Below, piece after piece: positions 45,838 through 54,315 of a stretch of DNA of 64,000 nt (positions are counted from its first letter, which is position 1; every line of letters starts with the position of its first letter). This stretch comes from Stygiobacter electus (GTDB lineage Bacteria > Bacteroidota > Ignavibacteria > Ignavibacteriales > Melioribacteraceae): NCBI GenBank assembly GCA_029210465.1, contig JARGDL010000006.1, positions 62,001 to 126,000 of the forward strand, given 5' to 3'. The notes under the pieces were generated by a model. It was not told where the DNA came from and made no database searches. It saw nothing but the letters and a program-made list of their open reading frames with translations. A program made the translations under genes and the position numbers.

Positions 45838-48800
45838 TTACTTCATTAAGTTCATCTTCATTGTTTGTACAAAGTTACCAGCTTGTAATCTATAAATATA
45901 GATACCTGAAGATACTTTGCTGCCAAAGTCGTTTGTTCCATCCCATCTTACTGAATAGTAGCCAGCTTCTTGTTGAGCATCTACTAATGTTCTAACCTTT
46001 TGACCTAACATATCATATACTACTAAACTAACTTTTGCATCTTGTGCAACTGAGAATTTAATAGTTGTTGTTGGGTTGAATGGGTTAGGATAGTTTTGGC
46101 TAAGAGTATATTCAGATGGAATTTCTCTTACTTTAGCTTGTAATGATGATGATAATTCATCGTTAAGTTTAGCATTTCCAACTACTGAAACTGCTGTTTC
46201 TTTATCTTTTAATTTTACTTCGATTGTTGCAAAGATACCATCTGATAATGGATTAACACCAGCAGCAGCAAATTTAACTTTGCCATTTTCTGTTGTTGTT
46301 GATACTAACCATCCTTCTGGTAATCTTGATGTTACTTTTCCGATTTCTAATTGTCCTAATTCAGCTTCTGCATAGATTGATGTAACACCTTTAGCATTGT
46401 TTACTATTAATGGTAATGTTACAACACCAGCTTCTGAACTAAGTTTAGAAAATTCAACTGCACCAGCAACAGCGACAGATTTTGTTACACCTGACCAACT
46501 ATTGTTGTTTGCAATATATTTCAATACATAAGCAGCATCGAATGCACCTACTTGACCATCACCTGTAGCTGTGTTACAATCTGCATAAATCATTGCTTCT
46601 GCAGTTAATGTAGTTTTACCAACTGTGTAATCAAGTATCTTGATAGCATCATTAATGTCAACTACACCATTTAATGTAGCATCACCACGTTCGAATGCTT
46701 TAGCAACTGTTAATTTAACTACTGATGTAGCTGTAGCTGCATTAGGATCTGTAGCTGTTATTGTAAATGTATAAACATTTCCTAAATCAGCGAATGTTGG
46801 TGTAAATGTGAACAATCCAACTGAACCAAATGCATTAGAAATGCTATATGTTCCAGCTGGTGCAACATCTACTGCAACTGAATATGTTAAAGTTTCACCA
46901 TCAGCATCTGTAGCAACGTATGTAAATGATTTTGCAGTTCCATAAGGAATTGTTTGATCTGTCATTGTTGCTGTACCAGTACCTGTAAATGATGGAGCTC
47001 TATTTGTATTTGTAACTGTAATAGTTACTGTGTTTGTTGTTGATAATGTACCATCAACTGCTTTAACTGTAATTGTATAAACGCCAGCTTGTGTATAATC
47101 TGGTGTCCATGTTAATGTACCTGTTGAAGCATTGAAAGTAGCATTTGTTGGAACTACTGCAGGAGCTGTAGCTGTCCATACTGGAGTAGCTTCGAATGTT
47201 GCAGTACCACCTAAGTTTTTAGATGCTGCTGTCCATGTAACTGTTAATGCTGAGCCTTCTGCAACAGTTACTGCAGCACTTGCTGTTGTTACAGTTGGAG
47301 CTTTAGCTATTTGGCTATATGTAAAGCGTGCACCTTGTGTTGAAATTGCACCTTCTGCATTTCTTACAATAACTTTTGCATGATCTACATTTGTTGAGTT
47401 ATCGTATCCTAAACCACCTTGTAATAACCAAGGATTATTTACATCAGTATCAAATCTTCTTAAGAAACGAATATTTTGAATTCCTTCTGGATAATTAACT
47501 GAGCCATAACCATATGCTTCTGCTTCTATATCATATTTTACTTGTGGTTGTAATGTTAAGTCTGACGTTACTAACCAATAGAACGCAGGATAGTTTGCTA
47601 ATGTTAATGAACCATCTGTAATAGGAAATCCATTTGTACCAGCTGGATCACCAACAACATGATTAACCGTTAAGTTGAAGTTAGCTGTTGGTAAAGTATT
47701 AAATTGGAATGCCATTGGTCTGTAATATGCTGGAGAACTTGGTTCTGTACCAACTGGAAATTCAACACGTGTAAGTCTAATAGCTGGTGTATTTCCATCA
47801 GCAGAAGTAACTACATCTAAATATTTTCTTACATTACCAACAACGTGGCTTTGATTTGTTCCCGTTACACCGCTTCTATCAAAACCTTGTTGTGGAACAC
47901 CTGCAACTGCAGTATGCTGAAGAATTACTACATTATTTCCCGTTTTAAGAACGCCATTTTTGAAATATAATACTTGACTATTTGTTGCAAAATCAAGATT
48001 ACCACCTGTTAATGTTACTACATCAGTATTGTTTGCTTTATTTAATCTGAATTTTATAGCAGCTGGAACTGCCCAATTACCGCCTAATCCAAATGTGCTA
48101 TTACCAGAGCCCGCAATATCCAAAAATGCTGCAGCACCAGTATTAACAAAAGTTCCCCCGTTTGCTGTTGTTACAACGGTACCACCTAATGTAATATTAT
48201 TACCACTTAAATCATAATTGTTACCATCAAATGTAAATGTACCATTCCATGTTGTTGGAGCATTTTGAGCAACTAATGATTTAATTGTTACATTACCAGC
48301 AAATGCAGGATAAGCACCACTAACTAATGCACCTAATTCACGAGTAGAAGTTGCACCTGCACCATTATATATTAAATGCATTGCACCTGCTTTAACTAGG
48401 TCTTGATCTAAAGCAACAGTACCATTAATTTTTAGTTCTAATACTGAACCATCAGCCATTGTGATAGTTTTGGTATTTGTTGTTGCATCTAACTTATCGT
48501 TTAAGCTAAGTGTACCAGTTACAGTTAAATTGGCTGTTAAAACAACTTCAATAGCATCAGCATTATTAGCAGTAGCATCTGAAGTGGCGATAGTTAAATT
48601 TCTTACTGATGCTGGTAATTCTTTTGCGGTTGTAATATCAACACCACCAGTATATGTTGAATATTTAACGTCTGTATTTGCACCAAATGTTGGTAATTTT
48701 GCTAAAGTAAATCCATTTCCTTGTCTTTCGATTAAGCATCCATCACCTAATGTCATTTTACCATCTGCACTTGTAGTTATAGATTGAGCCATAACTAAAT

Positions 48801-51800
48801 TTTTAACTACTGTAAATGCTGACGTACCAAAATTAGCTGCGGTTGTATAAACCTTTAAGTTATCTACTGACCAGCCACTTGCAGGAATTGTTGGACTAGC
48901 GACATTAAGATTTAAATATCCAGTTGTTTGAGTAATTGTTCCAGCTGTCCATGTAAATGCAGTTGATACATCTAATGTATGAATACCAAGATTTATTGTA
49001 CCAGCTGTATTTGTATAAGCTGTTGTTACAAATAATGTTCTTGCTGTTGTAGCAGGATTTCCTGCAACTGTTAAAGAACCTGTTGTATTTAATACCATAG
49101 TTGGGAATGTATAGTTTTGACCTAATGTCAATGTTGCTGCAGTTCCCTTAAATGTAATTGCACCAGTAAATGCACCAGCATCATTTGTTACAGTAATTGT
49201 ATTTCCAGAAACTGTCAGTACACCAGTTTGAGTAAATGTTGATGCGTTATCAAATAATAATGAGTTTGTAATTTCCATACCAGCGTTAATTGTAACACCA
49301 TTAGCTGTACCAACAGATTCTAAATTTGGTACTGTGAATGTTGCACCTGGTGTTAAATCAATAGCGCCAGCAGTTGAATTTAATACTAAAGTACCATTTG
49401 TAAATGTACCAGCACCTGTTCTATTATAATCTGGTGAAGCAACAGAGCCAAGTTGAGTATATTTAAACCCACCAGCATCAATATTTCCTGCAGCTTGTGC
49501 TGTTTGTGAGGTTACACTAACATTAGAACCAAGTACTAATGTACCTTTTGTTAAAGTAACGCCACCACCAATAGTAGTGCTAGCACCACCACGTGTTAAA
49601 GTTAATGTACCATCTGTTAATAATACATTACCGGTTAATACAGAAGTTGTACTTCCATTAATTGTAACAGATGCAACTGGTCCTAAAGTACCGTTTCCAA
49701 CATTTAAATTACCAGTAAGTGTTGCAGTTGTAGGATTCATTACAACTGTAGCTGTAGCACCAGTTTTTGTACTAGTACCTTGAAGAGTTAAATTACCATT
49801 AATTTTTTTCAAATTGCTTGATGTAAATGTAGCATTGTTAGCAGCAGGTTCAAATGATAAATGATTTACTTCACCATTGAAACCAGCTGTTGTACTTGTT
49901 GTGCCATTTACAGCAGAACCAGAACCTGTAACTTCTAAAGTTCCGCCAGTAACCGTACCAACAATTGAGTGGGTTTTACCATCACCAGCTAAAGAGTATG
50001 TATTTGCACCTTGAGCTAATGTTGTATTTCCATTTACTGTTAAAGTTCCATAAATTGTTGATGCTGCATTAACACCTGTTACTGTTGTACCACCATCAGT
50101 TGCAATTGTAACATCGTTAATTTTTGTTGGAGTTCCTGACCATTCTGCACCTGCTGTATAGTTATTTGCACCGAAATAATATAAATTAACATTAGCAGAA
50201 TAAGTAACAGTGCCAGCATTAGTAAATAATGCTGCATTAGCTGTAGTTGTATTTATTTTAACTGTTGGGTTTGCAACAAGTGCATTATTCATTGTTAATG
50301 TATGACCAACTGCAACATTAAATGTACCTTGGTTAATATATAAAATACCAGATACTTTAATACTTGAACCAGTATTAACCGAATTTGCAGGGACTGATAA
50401 ATTAACTAAAATATTGTTAAACTGACCTGAACCTTGTATGACACCAGAAGCACCTAAATAAGCAACATAACCAATACCTGACGAAGAGTAAGCTTGACCA
50501 CTATTATCAAATGTACTTGGATTACCAGTTAAATTTAAGTTATAGTTCCCAACGTTTAATGTACCAGATGTAATTGTTAAATTATTTGTAACTTCAACAG
50601 AAGCAGATAAAGTTACTACAGTGCTTGCAGTTTTATTTACAACCATGTTATATAATTGTAAAGATGCACCAGGAACAAATGATTGAGCTAAACCACCACG
50701 AAATGATAAAGTACCAGTTCCTATAACAACGTTACCAGGTGTATTATCAGTTCTGTTAAATGAATCACCCCAAATTTCAAGTGTTCCACCTGCAACATTA
50801 AAAGTTAAAGCACCTGCAGCTGTAGAGTTTAAAGTAAATGAACCATAAACTGGCACAACAGCATTAGGTAAAATTAAAGAACCACCTGTTGCTACAGTAA
50901 CATTAGGTAATTCACCACCACCTGTTAAAGTAACACCACCAGTAATATTTAACATACCATTTCCAACAGTAGAAGCAGTAGTAGAAATTATATTACCACC
51001 TGTATTATTTAAAGCAACGGCAGCATTTGATAATGTTAATTGGTTCCCCCCTAATTTAATAGTACTTCCGGCATTACCAACTGTTCCACCAGAAAATGTT
51101 ACAGAATTTAATAATTCAATAACACCACCTGTATTATTTGCTATAGTACCATTAAATGAAGAAGAACCCAATTTTACAGTTCCTGTTGAAGAGTTAGTCA
51201 AATGTAAAGTTATATCAGCAGAATTATTATTAGTTACACCTCCAACAAAAGCCAAAGTGCCAGTACTTGTGTTTTTTAATGTAATAGTATTTGTGCCGCC
51301 ACTTCTACTTAAAATAACAGCACCATTAAAAGTCACAGTGTTTGCACCTGCATTAGTAATAGCATCTACAATAATAGTACCTGCTGAATAATTAAAAGAA
51401 ACATTACCATTAAAAGTAACGTGACCAGAAGTTACATTTATTTTACCAGCATTTGAAAATGAAACAGCATTAGGAATAGTAAGAGTTTTACCAGCAGTAA
51501 TTGATACTGTCAAAGTTCCTGTTCCTAAACTTGATGGTAATTCACCACCAGCGGTAACATCTGCAGTACCATTGTAAGTTACATTAACATTAGTAGTTGT
51601 TGGGTTAACGTTTAATGTACCAGCAGTTCTTGTAATTGTACCACCGCCATTAATTACTAAGTTAGCAGATGAAATATTTAAAGTACCATCGGTTAAATTA
51701 ACAATACCAGTTTGGAATTTTACACCTGTTTCACCTAAGCTAATTGTTTTAGCAGTAGTTAGTGCAATTCCATTTGTAATTGTAACAGTTGAAAGACTGT

Positions 51801-52095
51801 TAAAAGTTCTTGCAACAAAAGTTAAATTTTTACCTGAACCACCACCAGTTAAATCAATTGGTCCAGCTTCATTATAAGTATCAGCATCGATGATAATAGT
51901 ACCACCATCAGCTGTCATTTGAATAGCTTTAGCAATGGTTTTGTAAGGAATACCAACACCCACATCCTGACCATTGCCAGTAACGTCGTTACCATTTGTG
52001 TTACTTACATACGTTTGAGCAAAAGCATTAGCTGCAAAAAATGTAAGCAAAACAACGACGAGACTAAGTTTTGCAAATAGGTTTTTTAAATTCAT
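45838..52095 (-). CDS. Giant T9SS-exported surface protein with repeats, Ig-like, dockerin-like and cohesin-like modules
   Basis: Protein of 2085 residues; GGGAG lies 7 bp before the ATG, and the signal peptide ends at F-A-Q. Residues ~27-1590 are Gly/Thr/Asn/Val-rich repeats (L-T-G-G-G-E-L-P, N-N-T-G-G, N-L-T-I) typical of parallel beta-helix adhesins. Two Ig-like repeats (about 1595-1795) precede a dockerin-like segment (about 1800-1862) with two calcium-loop-like motifs: G-D-A-T-L-N-G-V-V-D-I-N-D-A, and D-C-N-T-A-T-G-D-G-Q-V-G-A-F-D with a short insertion. A cohesin-like domain and a T9SS sorting domain (K-M-N-L-M-K) end it. Composition is less AT-rich than its surroundings. It probably forms a surface filament or matrix protein; the first gene of the three-protein scaffold group. 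Confidence 0.83.
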   Translation of the reverse strand: MNLKNLFAKLSLVVVLLTFFAANAFAQTYVSNTNGNDVTGNGQDVGVGIPYKTIAKAIQMTADGGTIIIDADTYNEAGPIDLTGGGSGKNLTFVARTFNSLSTVTITNGIALTTAKTISLGETGVKFQTGIVNLTDGTLNISSANLVINGGGTITRTAGTLNVNPTTTNVNVTYNGTADVTAGGELPSSLGTGTLTVSITAGKTLTIPNAVSFSNAGKINVTSGHVTFNGNVSFNYSAGTIIVDAITNAGANTVTFNGAVILSRSGGTNTITLKNTSTGTLAFVGGVTNNNSADITLHLTNSSTGTVKLGSSSFNGTIANNTGGVIELLNSVTFSGGTVGNAGSTIKLGGNQLTLSNAAVALNNTGGNIISTTASTVGNGMLNITGGVTLTGGGELPNVTVATGGSLILPNAVVPVYGSFTLNSTAAGALTFNVAGGTLEIWGDSFNRTDNTPGNVVIGTGTLSFRGGLAQSFVPGASLQLYNMVVNKTASTVVTLSASVEVTNNLTITSGTLNVGNYNLNLTGNPSTFDNSGQAYSSSGIGYVAYLGASGVIQGSGQFNNILVNLSVPANSVNTGSSIKVSGILYINQGTFNVAVGHTLTMNNALVANPTVKINTTTANAALFTNAGTVTYSANVNLYYFGANNYTAGAEWSGTPTKINDVTIATDGGTTVTGVNAASTIYGTLTVNGNTTLAQGANTYSLAGDGKTHSIVGTVTGGTLEVTGSGSAVNGTTSTTAGFNGEVNHLSFEPAANNATFTSSNLKKINGNLTLQGTSTKTGATATVVMNPTTATLTGNLNVGNGTLGPVASVTINGSTTSVLTGNVLLTDGTLTLTRGGASTTIGGGVTLTKGTLVLGSNVSVTSQTAQAAGNIDAGGFKYTQLGSVASPDYNRTGAGTFTNGTLVLNSTAGAIDLTPGATFTVPNLESVGTANGVTINAGMEITNSLLFDNASTFTQTGVLTVSGNTITVTNDAGAFTGAITFKGTAATLTLGQNYTFPTMVLNTTGSLTVAGNPATTARTLFVTTAYTNTAGTINLGIHTLDVSTAFTWTAGTITQTTGYLNLNVASPTIPASGWSVDNLKVYTTAANFGTSAFTVVKNLVMAQSITTSADGKMTLGDGCLIERQGNGFTLAKLPTFGANTDVKYSTYTGGVDITTAKELPASVRNLTIATSDATANNADAIEVVLTANLTVTGTLSLNDKLDATTNTKTITMADGSVLELKINGTVALDQDLVKAGAMHLIYNGAGATSTRELGALVSGAYPAFAGNVTIKSLVAQNAPTTWNGTFTFDGNNYDLSGNNITLGGTVVTTANGGTFVNTGAAAFLDIAGSGNSTFGLGGNWAVPAAIKFRLNKANNTDVVTLTGGNLDFATNSQVLYFKNGVLKTGNNVVILQHTAVAGVPQQGFDRSGVTGTNQSHVVGNVRKYLDVVTSADGNTPAIRLTRVEFPVGTEPSSPAYYRPMAFQFNTLPTANFNLTVNHVVGDPAGTNGFPITDGSLTLANYPAFYWLVTSDLTLQPQVKYDIEAEAYGYGSVNYPEGIQNIRFLRRFDTDVNNPWLLQGGLGYDNSTNVDHAKVIVRNAEGAISTQGARFTYSQIAKAPTVTTASAAVTVAEGSALTVTWTAASKNLGGTATFEATPVWTATAPAVVPTNATFNASTGTLTWTPDYTQAGVYTITVKAVDGTLSTTNTVTITVTNTNRAPSFTGTGTATMTDQTIPYGTAKSFTYVATDADGETLTYSVAVDVAPAGTYSISNAFGSVGLFTFTPTFADLGNVYTFTITATDPNAATATSVVKLTVAKAFERGDATLNGVVDINDAIKILDYTVGKTTLTAEAMIYADCNTATGDGQVGAFDAAYVLKYIANNNSWSGVTKSVAVAGAVEFSKLSSEAGVVTLPLIVNNAKGVTSIYAEAELGQLEIGKVTSRLPEGWLVSTTTENGKVKFAAAGVNPLSDGIFATIEVKLKDKETAVSVVGNAKLNDELSSSLQAKVREIPSEYTLSQNYPNPFNPTTTIKFSVAQDAKVSLVVYDMLGQKVRTLVDAQQEAGYYSVRWDGTNDFGSKVSSGIYIYRLQAGNFVQTMKMNLMK

Positions 52096-52718
52096 TTTTT
52101 TCTCCCTATTGGTTGAAAAATATTAAGTTGATTAAATTGTTTGATTTACTCTTAACAAGGTTAAGATCATGATCAAGAGTATGATTAAGAGTAAGAACAT
52201 GAACATGATTAAGATTATGATTAAGATCAAGATCATGATTATGATTATGATTAAGAGTAAGATCAAGAGTTAGATAATATCTGTCAAATGACAGAGTTTT
52301 ATTACACACACAAACAAACTTTATCGCTGTAAGCGAATTAGGTAGGACTGTCCTTAAGTTGGTATTGGATAATTCGTCATATACCTCCTTTAGTTTGTTA
52401 ATTAAATTAGTTAAAATAAACGTAAAAATTGGACTGAATCCAATTTCATTTTCACACACTCTCCGTCGGTATTTAAAAGGTAAGTAGTTAAAATTCACTA
52501 AGTTAGCCAAATTAGTTTAAAATTCTGGTTTAAAATATTGAATGACATATTCGTTGTCAATACCTTTAACAAAGATTTAATCTTGAATTTTTGCATATTT
52601 TGTCGTTTCGTCTGTTGTGTGTAAAATTTCAGTAGTCAAAATAAGAAAGCAAAGTATATCTGTCAAGAAAAATTTTAAATAATTTTTTAGGATGTGCGTA
52701 ATATCAGAATTATTTTTT
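52096..52718. other. Upstream region of the giant surface-protein gene
   Basis: No convincing gene. It holds the hexamer array at 52163-52270, a small hairpin CTGTC-AAAT-GACAG at 52287-52300, another TCGC-TGTAA-GCGA near 52330-52345 and plain AT-rich sequence up to the REP array. The promoter of the giant gene should lie here. A 134-codon minus-strand frame exists but is made mostly of the hexamers and is rejected as coding. Confidence 0.6.
52163..52270. repeat. Eighteen uninterrupted degenerate hexamers, A-W-G-A-N-Y
   Basis: Every consecutive six bases fit A(A/T)GA(T/G/A)(T/C), for example AAGATC, ATGATC, AAGAGT, ATGATT, with no insertion over 108 bp. It lies 68-175 bp upstream of the giant gene start. 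The strict phase with variable second, fifth and sixth positions suggests selection or copying of a 6-bp (or 12-bp) unit, such as a protein-binding or bending element. Confidence 0.9.
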
Positions 52719-53336
52719 GTAGGGGTCGAACTTGCCTTGCTGGCAAGCAGGCTTGCTCGACCCGTTTCGTAAAATTCTTTCTTTCGGACAAAGCAAGCTT
52801 TGTCCCTACATTTTCAAATTATATTTTTTTACTTGGATTTTGAGGACTGTGCAAGCTAAGTCCCTACATTAAATTATATTTATTTTTTCTGCGTAGGGGT
52901 CGAGTTTGCTCGACCCTTTTTGTAAAATTCTTTCTTTTAGACAAAGCAAGCTTTGTCCCTACATTTTCAGATTATAATTTTTAATTGGTTTTTGAGCTTT
53001 TCGGACTGAGCAAGCTAAGTACCTACGTTTTTATTTTTATTTTTTGATCGTAGAGGTCAAGCTTGCTTGACCTGCTTTTAATTTTGTTTGTTTCAGTCAA
53101 ATCAAGATTTGACACTACATTTTTTATTTTTTCGGACTGAGCAAGCTCAGTCCCTACATTAAATTATATTTATTTTTTTCTGCGTGGGGGTCAAGCTTGC
53201 CTTGCTGGCAAGCAGGCTTGCTTGACCCTTTTTGTAAAATTCTTTCTTTCGGACAAAGCAAGCTTTGTCCCTACATTTTCAAATTATATTTTTTTAATTG
53301 GATTTTGAGCTTTTCGGACTGAGCTCAGTCCCTACA
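52719..53336. repeat. REP array, left half: (A-B-C) x 4
   Basis: Twelve palindromes in strict order. A: 52719-52763, 52893-52916, 53050-53073, 53184-53228. B: 52785-52810, 52939-52963, 53094-53118, 53250-53275. C: 52844-52868, 53002-53026, 53133-53158, 53315-53336. Cores are B GGACAAAGCAAGCTTTGTCC, C GGACTGAGCAAGCTCAGTCC and A (reverse strand) GGGTCGAGCAAGCTCGACCC. B and C are followed by CTAC and A is preceded by GTAG (GTGG in one copy), so A is inverted relative to B and C. Spacers between modules are also conserved and B elements recur every 154-156 bp. Two A copies carry a 21-bp loop expansion. Confidence 0.95.
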
Positions 53337-53370
53337 TTAAATTATAACGTTTTTTTAAGAATCTGGATTA

Positions 53371-53886
53371 TTAATATAAATCTATATTTTCTGGATTATC
53401 TTTCTCTATTTCCCATCGTAATGGATTTTGTTCGATATAATTTCTAATATGAAATAATTCTTTTTCATTTCTAATTATTCTATCATAAAAACTTCTTTGC
53501 CATTTGAAATTAACTAAACCATGTTTATGCAATTCAATTGTTGTAATTGATTTAAATACTCTAATTATTTCAGATACGTTACATTTTTCTTCTTGGTATT
53601 TGTTTTCAATATTTAAAATAAAATGAATATGATTCGGCATTATGATGTAATAATCAATTTCACAACAACTAAATCTATTATTTATATTCAGAAGACTTTG
53701 CTTTATAATTTGTCCATATTCATTAAGAAATACATTAGATTGTTTTACATCCCCGAATGATGATATTTTATTTTTAACACAAATTGTTATAAAATAAAAT
53801 CCATTAATTGAATAATCATAATCTTTTAATCGGTTTCGTTTTCGAGTTGGGAAAAATGAATTTGTATTTTCCATTCTAAAACTCAT
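53371..53886 (-). CDS. REP-associated tyrosine transposase (RAYT, Y1/HUH family)
   Basis: Single-strand-specific transposase-like protein of 171 residues, related to IS200/IS605 TnpA. The HUH motif is M-P-N-H-I-H-F-I (H86, H88) and the catalytic Tyr is Y134 in W-Q-R-S-F-Y-D-R-I-I-R, followed by the family tail Y-I-E-Q-N-P-L-R-W. These are the hallmarks of RAYTs, which in enterobacteria bind and cut REP hairpins next to a GTAG tetranucleotide. It appears intact. Two in-frame ATGs (53886, 53874) are possible and neither has a Shine-Dalgarno. A C-type REP begins 5 bp upstream and another ends 35 bp downstream, so it sits inside its presumed substrate array. Confidence 0.93.
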   Translation of the reverse strand: MSFRMENTNSFFPTRKRNRLKDYDYSINGFYFITICVKNKISSFGDVKQSNVFLNEYGQIIKQSLLNINNRFSCCEIDYYIIMPNHIHFILNIENKYQEEKCNVSEIIRVFKSITTIELHKHGLVNFKWQRSFYDRIIRNEKELFHIRNYIEQNPLRWEIEKDNPENIDLY

Positions 53887-53890
53887 TTAG

Positions 53891-54282
53891 TGCTGAGCAA
53901 GCTCAGTCCCTACGTTTTCAAATTATATTTTTTTTACTTGTATTTTGAGGACTGAGCAAGCTCAGTCCCTACATTAAATTATATTTATTTTTTCTGCGTA
54001 GGGGTTGAGCTTGCTCGACCTGTTTTAATTTTGTTTGTTTCAGTCAAATCAAGATTTGACACAACATTTTTTATTTTTTCGGACTGAGCTCAGTCCCTAC
54101 ATTAAATTATATTTATTTTTTTTTGCGTGGGGTCGAGTTTGCCTTGCTGGCAAGCAGGCTTGCTCGACCCTTTTTGTAAAATTCTTTCTTTTGGACAAAG
54201 CAAGCTTTGTCCCTACATTTTCAGATTATAATTTTTAATTGGATTTTGAGCTTTTCGGACTGAGCAAGCTCAGTCCCTACAT
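53891..54282. repeat. REP array, right half: C, C-A-B, C-A-B, C
   Basis: Eight palindromes of the types in the left half. C: 53891-53914 (left arm truncated next to the transposase start), 53949-53973, 54080-54101, 54258-54282. A: 53998-54021, 54126-54170 (with the 21-bp loop expansion). B: 54041-54065 (diverged), 54193-54217. Order and spacers continue the A-B-C scheme of the left half, so the transposase appears to interrupt or nucleate one continuous array. Confidence 0.94.
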
Positions 54283-54315
54283 TTTTATAATATATTACAA
54301 ATTTGTAATTATATA

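Larger units (their letters stand above)
52719..54282. mobile_element. REPtron-like element: RAYT gene with flanking BIME-type array
   Basis: The transposase gene and about 20 surrounding REPs together span 1.56 kb. REPs of opposite orientation alternate as in bacterial interspersed mosaic elements. A single B-type REP 38 kb away (14309-14336) shows that the elements disperse. RAYTs are generally regarded as domesticated or vertically kept transposases rather than freely moving IS elements. Confidence 0.85.

Noticed and set aside
52106..52510. 134-codon minus-strand frame upstream of the giant gene
   Set aside because: Its C-terminal half is an N-H-N-H / D-L-D-L pattern produced by the hexamer array, there is no family resemblance or Shine-Dalgarno, and it occupies the expected leader of the giant gene.
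52719..54282. CRISPR array
   Set aside because: Repeats are palindromic, of three alternating types and both orientations, and the spacers are themselves conserved, unlike CRISPR spacers; no cas genes are nearby.
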